A stretch of DNA of 64,000 nt from contig NZ_JBEPTK010000009.1 of assembly GCF_040549485.1 (NCBI RefSeq), positions 62,001-126,000 on the forward strand, given 5' to 3'. This DNA is from Constrictibacter sp. MBR-5 (GTDB taxonomy: Bacteria > Pseudomonadota > Alphaproteobacteria > JAJUGE01). Shown here one piece after another: positions 47,631 to 57,031 of the stretch. Position 1 is the first letter of the stretch. Every line of letters begins with the position of its first letter. The position numbers and the translations under genes are program-made. The notes below the pieces were generated by a model. It saw only the letters and a list, made by a program, of their open reading frames with translations. It ran no database searches and had not been told where the DNA came from.

Positions 47631-48218
47631 ATGCGTCTACGCGCTCTTCCGGCCATCGTCCTGCTGCTGTTCGCGACCGCCTGCCAGACCACCGGCGGCG
47701 CGAGCATGGACGCCACGGCGACGGCCACGCCGATGCGGACTGCGGCGGCCACGCTGCCGCCCAAGGGCTTCGTCGACTTCTGCAAGCGCTTTCCGGCACA
47801 GTGCGACGAGGTGTCCGAGGTCGCCGGGCCGGTCGCGCTGGACGCAACGCGACGCGCCGAACTCGCGCACGTCAACGACAGCGTGAACCGCGACATCCGC
47901 TACGTCGCCGACAGCCGCTCGTCGGGGCGCAGCGAATATTGGACGCTGCCGCAGACCGAGGGCGACTGCGAGGATCTGGCGCTGGAGAAGCGGCGCCGGC
48001 TGATCGAGATGGGATGGCCGCCGGATGCGCTGCTGATCGCGCTCGCGATCGTGCCGCGGATCGGGGGACACGCCGTGCTCGTCGCCGTCACCGACCATGG
48101 CGATTTCGTACTCGACGTGCGGGATCCGGAGGTGCGCCCCTGGGAGCAGGTGCCCTACCGCTGGGTCCGGCGCCAGTCGCCGACCAATCCGCGCGTCTGG
48201 CTCAGCCTCAGGGCCTGA
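47631..48218 (+). CDS. BTLCP transglutaminase-like cysteine peptidase lipoprotein
   Basis: A 195-residue bacterial transglutaminase-like cysteine protease (the LapG-related DUF920 family). A lipobox (LFATACQ, Cys18) implies anchoring in the envelope. The catalytic triad is Cys113 (EGDCEDLA), His147 (GGHAVLV) and Asp162 (FVLDVRD). LapG-like enzymes cleave large adhesins to release biofilm cells, often under c-di-GMP control; no LapD or adhesin gene is adjacent. ATG 47631 is chosen since the signal peptide starts there. A CtrA-type site lies upstream. The last bases overlap the convergent gph gene. Confidence 0.85.
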   Translation: MRLRALPAIVLLLFATACQTTGGASMDATATATPMRTAAATLPPKGFVDFCKRFPAQCDEVSEVAGPVALDATRRAELAHVNDSVNRDIRYVADSRSSGRSEYWTLPQTEGDCEDLALEKRRRLIEMGWPPDALLIALAIVPRIGGHAVLVAVTDHGDFVLDVRDPEVRPWEQVPYRWVRRQSPTNPRVWLSLRA

Positions 48219-48900
48219 CGGGGGCGGCCGCGAGGCGATCCAGCGCCGCGGGCAGGTCGGCGAACCGGTCGATCAGGCAATCCGCGCCGAGATCGGGCGG
48301 GGCCACGTTCGTGTAGCCCCAGCTGACCGCCACCACCGGCAGGCCGGCGGCGAGGCCGGCGGCGATGTCGTTCGGACTGTCCCCCACCATCGCCGCCTTG
48401 GACCGATCGGCCCCGATCCGGTCGAGGGTGGCCAGGATGTGCGCCGGGTCCGGCTTCTGCGCGGGGACGCGATCGCCGCCGACCACCGCATCGAGCAGGT
48501 CCGCCAAGCCGAGTTCGTCGAGGATCGCGACGGCCGCGGCCTCGGCCTTGTTGGTGCAGACGGCGAGCGACACGCCCTCGGCCCGCAGGCGCCGCAGCGT
48601 CTCCGCAACGTCCGGGTAGACGCGCGTCAGGCGCGGGCGGTCGGGCCCCTCGTAGAAGGCCCGGAAGCGGCGCAGCAGGTCCGGTAGCGCGTCACGCGCA
48701 GGCGGCCGTCCAGCCGCGACAAATGCACGCTCCACAAGCTTCGCCATGCCGTCGCCGATCATGCCGGTGACGGCGGCCAAGGTCGGCGCCGGCAGCCCCT
48801 CCTCCGCCAGCAGCGCCGAGACGGCCGCGTGGAGATCCGGCGCGCTGTCGATCAGGGTACCGTCGAGATCGAGCACGATGGCCGTGAAACGTCTGGTCAT
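48208..48900 (-). CDS. gph: phosphoglycolate phosphatase, HAD superfamily
   Basis: A 230-residue HAD phosphatase. Motif I is VLDLDGTLIDS, motif II VCTNKAEAA, motif III Lys in QKPDPAHIL, motif IV MVGDSPNDIAAG. The alpha-helical cap lies between motifs I and II, as in Gph/PGP enzymes that remove phosphoglycolate from DNA repair or Rubisco oxygenation. It overlaps the convergent BTLCP gene by 11 bases. Other HAD substrates are possible. Confidence 0.87.
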   Translation of the reverse strand: MTRRFTAIVLDLDGTLIDSAPDLHAAVSALLAEEGLPAPTLAAVTGMIGDGMAKLVERAFVAAGRPPARDALPDLLRRFRAFYEGPDRPRLTRVYPDVAETLRRLRAEGVSLAVCTNKAEAAAVAILDELGLADLLDAVVGGDRVPAQKPDPAHILATLDRIGADRSKAAMVGDSPNDIAAGLAAGLPVVAVSWGYTNVAPPDLGADCLIDRFADLPAALDRLAAAPVRP

Positions 48901-49100
48901 GCTAGCCTTCGGTTGTCCGTGGACGGTGGCGGAGCGGCACCGCTGTCGCATACGGTGTTGTGCCGTCGCCGTGGCCTGCCTCCCCTTTCCAGGAGTCGGC
49001 GGCATTGCCACTGTGCGAAAGAATGTGCGTTTCATCACTACGCCTCGAAATGGACACTATGCTAGACGATATTCCGGTGAGCACAGCAGCAAGAAGCCAG

Positions 49101-50477
49101 ATGACGCACGATCAGGTCGCCGCCGTCGTCCTCGCGGCCGGCAAGGGCACCCGCATGAAGTCGGCGCTCCCCAAGGTTCTGCACCCGCTGGCCAACCGGC
49201 CGATGATCCTGCACCTGCTCGAGACCGTCCGCGGGATCGGCGTCGAGCGCGCCGTCGTGGTGGTCTCGCCGGACGGCGGACAGGTCGCCGACGCCGTGGC
49301 ACCCGCCGCGACCGCCATCCAGCACGAAGCCCTGGGCACCGGCCACGCCGTGAGCGCCGCCCGCGAAGCACTGGCGGATTTCGAGGGCGACGTGCTGGTG
49401 CTCTACGGCGATACGCCGCTGATCTCGGCCGAAACCCTGACGGCGATGCTGGCGAAACGGCAGTCGCCGGCCCGGCCCGCGGTCGTCGTGCTCGGCATGC
49501 GACCCGTCGCCGCCAACGAGTATGGCCGGCTGGTGACGGCCGCTGACGGCAGCCTGGAGGCGATCGTCGAGTGGCGCGACGCGACGCCGGCGCAGCGGGC
49601 ACTGCCGCTGTGCAATTCCGGTGTCATGGCGATCGACGGCAAGGCGTTGTTCGGACTGCTCGATCGCGTCGGCAACGCGAACGCGAAGGGCGAATATTAC
49701 CTGACCGACATCGTCGCCATCGCACGCGCCGACGGCCTCTCCTGCGCCGTCGTCGAAGGTGACGAAGCGGAGTTGCTCGGCGTCAATTCCCGGATCGACC
49801 TCGCCGCGGCCGAGGCCGTGCTGCAGAACCGGCTGCGCGAACAGGCGATGCGCGACGGCGCCACCCTGACGGCGCCGGAGACCGTCTTCTTCTCTGCAGA
49901 CACGCGCCTCGGAAAGGACGTGACGGTCGGCCCGAACGTCGTCTTCGGCCCCCGCGTCGTTGTCGAGGACGGCGCGGAGATCCGCGCCTTCAGCCATCTG
50001 GAGGGTGCGAAGGTCGCATCCGGGGCCGTCATCGGCCCGTTCGCGCGGCTGCGGCCCGGCGCGGATATCGGGCAGGACGCCCACATCGGCAATTTTGTCG
50101 AGGTGAAGAAGGCGACCGTCGAGCAGGGTGCGAAGATCAACCACCTCACCTATATCGGCGACGCCCGCATCGGCGCGGGCGCGAACATCGGCGCCGGTAC
50201 GATCACCTGCAACTATGACGGCTTCGAGAAGCATTTCACCGACGTCGGCGCCGGGGCGTTCATCGGCTCCAACAGTTCGCTCGTGGCACCCGTGAAGATC
50301 GGCGACGGCGCCATCGTCGGCGCCGGCAGCACCGTCACCCACGACGTTCCCGCCGACGGCCTCACCGTCGTGCGCGGCGACGAGAAGACCGTCGAAGGGG
50401 GCGGGCGCCGCTTCCGCGCGCGCCGGCAACTCGCAACCGGACAGGGCGCACGACGCCGGACCGGCTCCGAAGGCTAA
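49101..50477 (+). CDS. glmU: bifunctional GlmU uridylyltransferase/acetyltransferase
   Basis: A 458-residue enzyme making UDP-N-acetylglucosamine. The N-terminal pyrophosphorylase domain has VVLAAGKGTRMKS, LYGDTPLIS and CNSGVMAID. The C-terminal left-handed beta-helix acetyltransferase shows hexapeptide repeats, FVEVKKATVEQGAKINHL and GAGTITCNYDGFEKH. Length matches the family. Upstream in-frame ATGs at 49050 and 49059 exist without good ribosome sites, so 49101 is a compromise. It is 23 bases before glmS, and together they supply amino sugar for peptidoglycan and LPS. Confidence 0.93.
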   Translation: MTHDQVAAVVLAAGKGTRMKSALPKVLHPLANRPMILHLLETVRGIGVERAVVVVSPDGGQVADAVAPAATAIQHEALGTGHAVSAAREALADFEGDVLVLYGDTPLISAETLTAMLAKRQSPARPAVVVLGMRPVAANEYGRLVTAADGSLEAIVEWRDATPAQRALPLCNSGVMAIDGKALFGLLDRVGNANAKGEYYLTDIVAIARADGLSCAVVEGDEAELLGVNSRIDLAAAEAVLQNRLREQAMRDGATLTAPETVFFSADTRLGKDVTVGPNVVFGPRVVVEDGAEIRAFSHLEGAKVASGAVIGPFARLRPGADIGQDAHIGNFVEVKKATVEQGAKINHLTYIGDARIGAGANIGAGTITCNYDGFEKHFTDVGAGAFIGSNSSLVAPVKIGDGAIVGAGSTVTHDVPADGLTVVRGDEKTVEGGGRRFRARRQLATGQGARRRTGSEG

Positions 50478-50500
50478 CCGCAGCAGCATCGAGCAATCCT

Positions 50501-52324
<1,824 letters not shown>

Positions 52325-53287
52325 CTACCCGGCGATCCCGCGGAGCCAAGCGGCGCCGTCGGCCAACAGCTCTGCGGCCTTGTCCAGTTCCTCGGGCGCC
52401 CGGATGAAGCCGTGCGTCATGCCCGGATAGACCTTGTAGGCGACCGGCACCCCGGCCGCGCGCGCCTTCTCGGCCATCGCGGCGCTGTCGTCGGCCAGCA
52501 CGTCGACTTCCGCGACGCCGATGAACAGCGGCGGCAGTCCGGCCAGGTCCGCACGCAAGGGCGCCGCCAGAGGGTGGCGCATCTGGTCGGGCGTCGCGGT
52601 GTAATTGCGCCAGAAGAAGCGCATCATGCGCTCGGACAGGTAATAGGTACCGTCGCCGTAGATCCGATAGGATTCTCGACCGAAATCGGAATCGAAGACG
52701 CCGTAGTTCAGCAGGCAGCCGGCGAGCAGCGCCTCGCCCGCATCGCGCAGCACCAGCGCCGTCGCGGCCGCGAGATTGCCACCGGCCGAGTCGCCGCCGA
52801 CAACGACACGCTTCGGGTCGAGCCCGCGCTCACCGCCCGCCCGGGCCACCCAGCGCACGGCGGCGACACATTCGTTGAGCGCCTGCGGAAACTTGTATTC
52901 GGGCGAGAGCGAGTAATCGACCGAGAGGACTGCGAAACCCGAACGGGCGGCATATTCCCGCGCCGTCCGGTCGACCGTGTCGATGCTGTTCCAGGTCCAG
53001 CCGCCCCCGTGCAGCAGGACGAGGACGGGAGCCGGTGCGGCAGCGCCCTCGGGAACGTTGAGACGGCAGAAGATCAGCCGCCCCGGACCCGGCACCGCGA
53101 ACTCCTCGACCCGTGCCATCTGAGGGCCGCCGCCGGCATAGCCGATCCGCCCCGCCTCGACGTTCGCCCGCAGTTGGGCGACGTCGGCGGTGAAGACGTC
53201 GACGCCCGCCGTGCCGCGGTCTGTGGTGGCCTCGAGGAAGGCCTTCATCTGCGGATCGAGGGGAGCGGGGCGGCGCGGCTCGGTCAT
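52325..53287 (-). CDS. HSL-type alpha/beta hydrolase (esterase)
   Basis: A 320-residue hormone-sensitive-lipase-family esterase. Oxyanion motif HGGGW begins at residue 93 and the nucleophile Ser167 is in GGDSAGGN. The Asp region EVDVLADDS and His region PGMTHGF complete the triad. It hydrolyses short-chain esters in the cytosol. Convergent with glmS, with which it nearly touches, and divergent from a TetR-like gene that may control it. Confidence 0.88.
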   Translation of the reverse strand: MTEPRRPAPLDPQMKAFLEATTDRGTAGVDVFTADVAQLRANVEAGRIGYAGGGPQMARVEEFAVPGPGRLIFCRLNVPEGAAAPAPVLVLLHGGGWTWNSIDTVDRTAREYAARSGFAVLSVDYSLSPEYKFPQALNECVAAVRWVARAGGERGLDPKRVVVGGDSAGGNLAAATALVLRDAGEALLAGCLLNYGVFDSDFGRESYRIYGDGTYYLSERMMRFFWRNYTATPDQMRHPLAAPLRADLAGLPPLFIGVAEVDVLADDSAAMAEKARAAGVPVAYKVYPGMTHGFIRAPEELDKAAELLADGAAWLRGIAG

Positions 53288-53395
53288 GATCTCTGGCCTT
53301 TTCCGGTGCAATGGTCGCCCTAAGCTTCGATGAAGCGCCCGGCTTTTGCAAAGCCCCGACGCCCGACGCCCCGCCGCCCGGATACGGAGATGGAC

Positions 53396-54061
53396 ATGGC
53401 CCGCAGGACCACCGGCACGCCGGCCGCACCGGCACGCTCTCACGCCGCGGACGACCTCGACCACAGGATCGTGGAGGAGACCCTGGCGCTCGCGGAGCAG
53501 GTGGGTTGGGAGGGCGTGCGCCTCCATACCGTCGCCGAGCGCCTGGACATCCCCCTGAACGCGCTGGCGAACCGCTATCGCGACCTCGATGCGATCGCCG
53601 ACGCCTGGCTCCGCCGCGGCGTCGCCGCGATGCTGGCCCCGATGCCTGCCGGATTCGTGGAGCAGCCGCCGAACGAGCGCATCGAAACCGCGATCCTCCG
53701 CTTCCTCGACGCGCTCGCCCCGCATCGCCGGGTGACGGCTTCGATGATCGCCGCCAAGCTCTGGCCCGGCCATCCGCACCATTGGGTGCCCCTGGTGTTC
53801 AACCTGTCACGGACGGTGCACTGGATCCGCGAGGCCGCCCTGCTCGATGCGGGTGGCGTCCGGCGGCAGATGGAGGAAGTCGCCCTTACCGCGCTGCTGG
53901 TCGCGACCTTCGCCGTCTGGTGCCGGGACCGCTCCGGGGGGCAGGATCGCACCCGCCGGTTTCTGCGTCGAAGCCTGGCGGACGGGAGCCGCTGCTGCGG
54001 CCGGCTGCTGCGCCGCCGGGGGATCGAACCGCGCCGCAACGATGAACCCGCGGCCGCCTGA
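53396..54061 (+). CDS. TetR family-like regulator
   Basis: A 221-residue helical protein. The first part (DDLDHRIVEETLALAEQVGWEGVRLHTVAERLDIPLNALANRYRDLDAIADAWLRRG) has the three-helix TetR DNA-binding layout, although the recognition helix is atypical. The rest is an all-helical ligand region (VTASMIAAKLWPGHPHHW, LVATFAVWCRDRSGG) that also resembles COQ9-like proteins of ubiquinone synthesis. It is divergent from the esterase gene, a normal place for a local repressor. ATG 53396 has GGAG at the right distance; earlier ATGs at 53390 and 53330 are possible. Confidence 0.65.
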   Translation: MARRTTGTPAAPARSHAADDLDHRIVEETLALAEQVGWEGVRLHTVAERLDIPLNALANRYRDLDAIADAWLRRGVAAMLAPMPAGFVEQPPNERIETAILRFLDALAPHRRVTASMIAAKLWPGHPHHWVPLVFNLSRTVHWIREAALLDAGGVRRQMEEVALTALLVATFAVWCRDRSGGQDRTRRFLRRSLADGSRCCGRLLRRRGIEPRRNDEPAAA

Positions 54062-54093
54062 CGGGTTGATCAGCCGACACGAAAGGAGGCGTC

Positions 54094-54531
54094 ATGTCCG
54101 GCAACGCGAAGAACACCCGCGCGACGATCATCCCCGCGATCCGCTATCGCGAATCGGCGAAGATGGTGGACTGGCTCTGCGAGGCCTTCGGCTTCGAGAA
54201 GCAGATGGTGGTTCCCGGGCAGGCCGGCGCCATCACCCACGCCCAGCTCGTCTTCGGCAATGGAATGATCATGGTCGGCTCGATGACCGATACGGCCTAT
54301 GGATTGATGTTCCGGCAGCCGGACGAGATCGGCGGCGTCGGCACGCAGAGCCCCTACCTCATCGTCGACGACGCCGATGCGCATTATGCGCGCGCGAAGG
54401 CCGCCGGCGCCGACATCAAGATCGACATCAAGGACGAGGACTATGGCGGGCGCGGCTACACCTGCGCCGATCCCGAAGGCCATTTCTGGAGCTTTGGCAC
54501 CTACGATCCGTGGGAGAGCGGCAAAGACTGA
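54094..54531 (+). CDS. VOC family (glyoxalase/bleomycin-resistance-like) protein
   Basis: A 145-residue vicinal oxygen chelate protein: TIIPAIRYRESAKMVDWLCEAFGFEK at the start, HAQLVFGNGMIMVGS, and a C-terminal RGYTCADPEGHFWSFGTYDPW. This is the single-chain PhnB/glyoxalase-like form with paired beta-alpha-beta-beta-beta modules. Metal ligands His and Glu are suggested in HAQ and PEGHFW. The substrate is unknown. It follows the TetR-like gene by 32 bases, AAAGGAGG precedes it, and they are likely co-transcribed. Confidence 0.85.
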   Translation: MSGNAKNTRATIIPAIRYRESAKMVDWLCEAFGFEKQMVVPGQAGAITHAQLVFGNGMIMVGSMTDTAYGLMFRQPDEIGGVGTQSPYLIVDDADAHYARAKAAGADIKIDIKDEDYGGRGYTCADPEGHFWSFGTYDPWESGKD

Positions 54532-54533
54532 GG

Positions 54534-55625
54534 TCAGGCCGCGATCCAGCCTTGCGCCGCAGCAGCTTCTTCGCGGCAGCGTTCAGGCGACCCGAGTAGC
54601 TGGCGGTCGAAGGCCACGCGCTTGAACCAGTAGTGGAGGCCGAGCAGGTCCGTGAAGCCCATGCCGCCATGCACCTCCGTCGCATGGCGTGACACGTCGC
54701 GGCCCACCTCGCCGAGATGCGCCTTGGCGTGGCACGCCGCCATGCGCGCCTCGTCCGGCACGGCGTCCTGGGCATAGGCCGCGTACCAGACCAGCGAGCG
54801 CGCCGGCTCCAGCATCGTCACCATGTCGGCGCAGGTGTGCTTCACGCCCTGGAAGCTGGCGATCACGCGGCCGAACTGCACGCGCTGCAGCGCATAGGCC
54901 ACCGCCTCGTCCACCATGTGCTGGCAGGCGCCGAGAGTATCCGCCGCCAGCATGATCCGCCCCGCGTCCAGCACGCGCCGCGCTGCGGCGAGCGGATCGT
55001 TCGCGGCAGCCAGCGGCTCGCCCGCCGCCCCGGTCAGCGTCACGTGGCCGAGTGCGCGGGTCCGGTCCAGACTCCGCCGGACCTCTACCGCGACGCCGGC
55101 AGCGTCGGCCGCGACGATGGCCATGCCGCCGTCGCCCGCCATCACGATCAGGTGCGTGGCGCCTGCCGCATCCATCACACCGCGGAGTTCGCCGTCGATG
55201 CTCGCGTCCGCGATGCGCACCGTGCCCGCGCCGGCCGTGCCCGACAGGCCGGCGAAGGCGACTGCGACGCGGACCTCGCCCGACGCGATGCGCGGCAGCC
55301 AGCGGGCCTGCTGACCGGCGTCGCCCGCCGCCAGGATCGCCAGCGGCGCCATCACGGCGGGCCCTGCGAACGGCACGGGTGCCGCAGCGGCGCCCAGCGC
55401 CTCGGCGGCCAGCGCCGCATCGAACACGCCGAGCCCGCTGCCGCCGAATCGTTCCGGCACCAGCATCCCCGTCAGGCCGAGTTCGACGAGCCCGTCCCAG
55501 AGGCCCGCGTCGAACCCGTCGCCCTCCGCCAGCCGGCGCCGCTCCTCCATCGGCACGCGGTCGGCGAGGAACCCGCGCACCGCCTCGTCGAACAGACGCT
55601 GCTCTTCGGACAGTCCGAATTCCAT
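54534..55625 (-). CDS. acyl-CoA dehydrogenase, probable partner subunit
   Basis: A 363-residue ACAD-fold protein, shorter than usual. The start MEFGLSEEQRLFDEAVRGFL and the late HATEVHGGMGFTDLLGLHYWFKR are normal. The FAD-loop region where active enzymes read SEPGSGSDL is replaced by VAFAGLSGTAGAGTV, so it cannot bind flavin in the standard way. This fits the degenerate half of a heteromeric dehydrogenase (as with FadE28/FadE29-type pairs). It starts three bases after the stop of the upstream dehydrogenase gene. Confidence 0.82.
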   Translation of the reverse strand: MEFGLSEEQRLFDEAVRGFLADRVPMEERRRLAEGDGFDAGLWDGLVELGLTGMLVPERFGGSGLGVFDAALAAEALGAAAAPVPFAGPAVMAPLAILAAGDAGQQARWLPRIASGEVRVAVAFAGLSGTAGAGTVRIADASIDGELRGVMDAAGATHLIVMAGDGGMAIVAADAAGVAVEVRRSLDRTRALGHVTLTGAAGEPLAAANDPLAAARRVLDAGRIMLAADTLGACQHMVDEAVAYALQRVQFGRVIASFQGVKHTCADMVTMLEPARSLVWYAAYAQDAVPDEARMAACHAKAHLGEVGRDVSRHATEVHGGMGFTDLLGLHYWFKRVAFDRQLLGSPERCREEAAAAQGWIAA

Positions 55626-55628
55626 GGC

Positions 55629-56849
55629 TCAGGCCCCCACACGCGCCGGCTGCGCCGGCTTCGGTTCGCGCGGCATGCCGAGGCCGCGCTCCGCGATGAT
55701 GTTCTTCTGAATGTTCGAGCTGCCGCCGCCGATGATCAGGCCGATGTCGTACATGTAGTCGACCCACCAGGTGGTCGCGTCGTCGCCGTCCGCGCTCTCG
55801 CCGCTCGGCTCGTAGATCAGCCCATTGGCGCCCATCACGTCGACGGCCAGCGACGACAGGCGGTGCGCCAGCAGCGTGCCGAAATACTTCACGATCATCC
55901 GCCGGACGCCGGAATCCTCGCCGCGCGCGGTGTCGGTCAGCAGGCGCAGCCCGTGATATTTCGAGGCCATGACCTCGCCCTGCAGCCGCAGCAGCCGGTC
56001 GCGCCATTCGGGCCGGTCCATGAGACGCACGCCGTCGATGTCGGTGCGCTCCATCATCTCGCGGATGCGGTGGAGGCGCTGCATCAGCTTGTTCGAATCG
56101 CCGAGCAGCAGGCGTTCGAACTTCAGCGTGACGTTGGCGACATGCCAGCCCTGGCCGCGTCCCATGACGATCTGGTCGGCGGGCACGCGCGCGTCGGTGA
56201 AGAAGACCTCGTTGAACGTCGCCTGCTCGGTCATGGTGGTGAGCGGCCGCACCTCGATCCCGGGCGTCTGCATCGACAGGAGCAGGTAGGAGATGCCCTC
56301 GTGCTTCGGCTTGTCCGGCTCGGTGCGGCAGAGCAGGAACATCATGTCCGAGAAATGCGCCGAGCTGGTCCAGATCTTCTGGCCGTTGACGACGAAGTGC
56401 CCGTCGACCAGTTCGGCGCGGGTGCGCAGCGAGGCGAGGTCGCTGCCGGAGCCCGGCTCGGAATAGCCTTGGCACCAGATGACCTCGCCGCGGATCGTCG
56501 GGCCAATCCAGCGCTCGCGCTGTTCCTCGGTCCCGACCTCCAGCAGCGTCGGGACGAGCATGCTGATGCCCTGGTTCATGATGCCGGGCGAAACGCCGGC
56601 GCGGCTGAACTCCTCGGCGATGATCGCCGCCTCCAGCACGTCCGGCGGCGCCCCGTAGCCGCCATACTTCTTCGGAATCGTCCGGCCGAAATAGCCGTGC
56701 TCCAGCAGCAGCGCCTGCCACTCCAGCATCCGCCGGTCGGGCCTCCGCCGTCCGCCGCCCGGCTTGGGCGACTTGTCCCGATGTGCTGCGATGAAGGCGC
56801 GAATCTCCGACTGGAGCGCGCGGTGCTTCTCGGAATAGTCGAGTTGCAT
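55629..56849 (-). CDS. acyl-CoA dehydrogenase, probable flavin-bearing subunit
   Basis: A 406-residue dehydrogenase with the full flavin loop (WCQGYSEPGSGSDLASL), IWTSSAHFSDMMF and IIGGGSSNIQKNIIAERGLGMPR at the end, where the nucleotide-binding C-terminus is intact. With the downstream 363-residue protein it likely forms a heterotetramer acting on a bulky or branched acyl-CoA. ATG 56849 follows GAGGA. It is similar to the dehydrogenase starting at 63421. Substrate unknown; sterol-side-chain or aromatic acyl-CoA types have this pairing. Confidence 0.86.
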   Translation of the reverse strand: MQLDYSEKHRALQSEIRAFIAAHRDKSPKPGGGRRRPDRRMLEWQALLLEHGYFGRTIPKKYGGYGAPPDVLEAAIIAEEFSRAGVSPGIMNQGISMLVPTLLEVGTEEQRERWIGPTIRGEVIWCQGYSEPGSGSDLASLRTRAELVDGHFVVNGQKIWTSSAHFSDMMFLLCRTEPDKPKHEGISYLLLSMQTPGIEVRPLTTMTEQATFNEVFFTDARVPADQIVMGRGQGWHVANVTLKFERLLLGDSNKLMQRLHRIREMMERTDIDGVRLMDRPEWRDRLLRLQGEVMASKYHGLRLLTDTARGEDSGVRRMIVKYFGTLLAHRLSSLAVDVMGANGLIYEPSGESADGDDATTWWVDYMYDIGLIIGGGSSNIQKNIIAERGLGMPREPKPAQPARVGA

Positions 56850-56959
56850 AGGGGCGTCCTCTGGGCGACCGGCGTGCGACGCCGCCGGCATTCTATTTGT
56901 CCGTACCTAGGCTAATGGGATCGCCTGCGGCTGTCGACCGAAGGGCGTGACCGCGGGCT

Positions 56960-56973
56960 TAACGGCTCCGTTA
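56960..56973 (+). promoter_or_regulatory. Candidate palindrome TAACGG-CT-CCGTTA
   Basis: A 14-bp perfect palindrome in the 182-base gap between the divergent acyl-CoA dehydrogenase gene and the degenerate signalling gene at 57032. It stands out from the GC-rich context and could be an operator for either gene. No matching regulator is known. Confidence 0.3.
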
Positions 56974-57031
56974 CGCGTTGCGGTCAAGGTGACAATAACG
57001 AGGCAGCACGGCCCAAGGACGACGAACGAGG

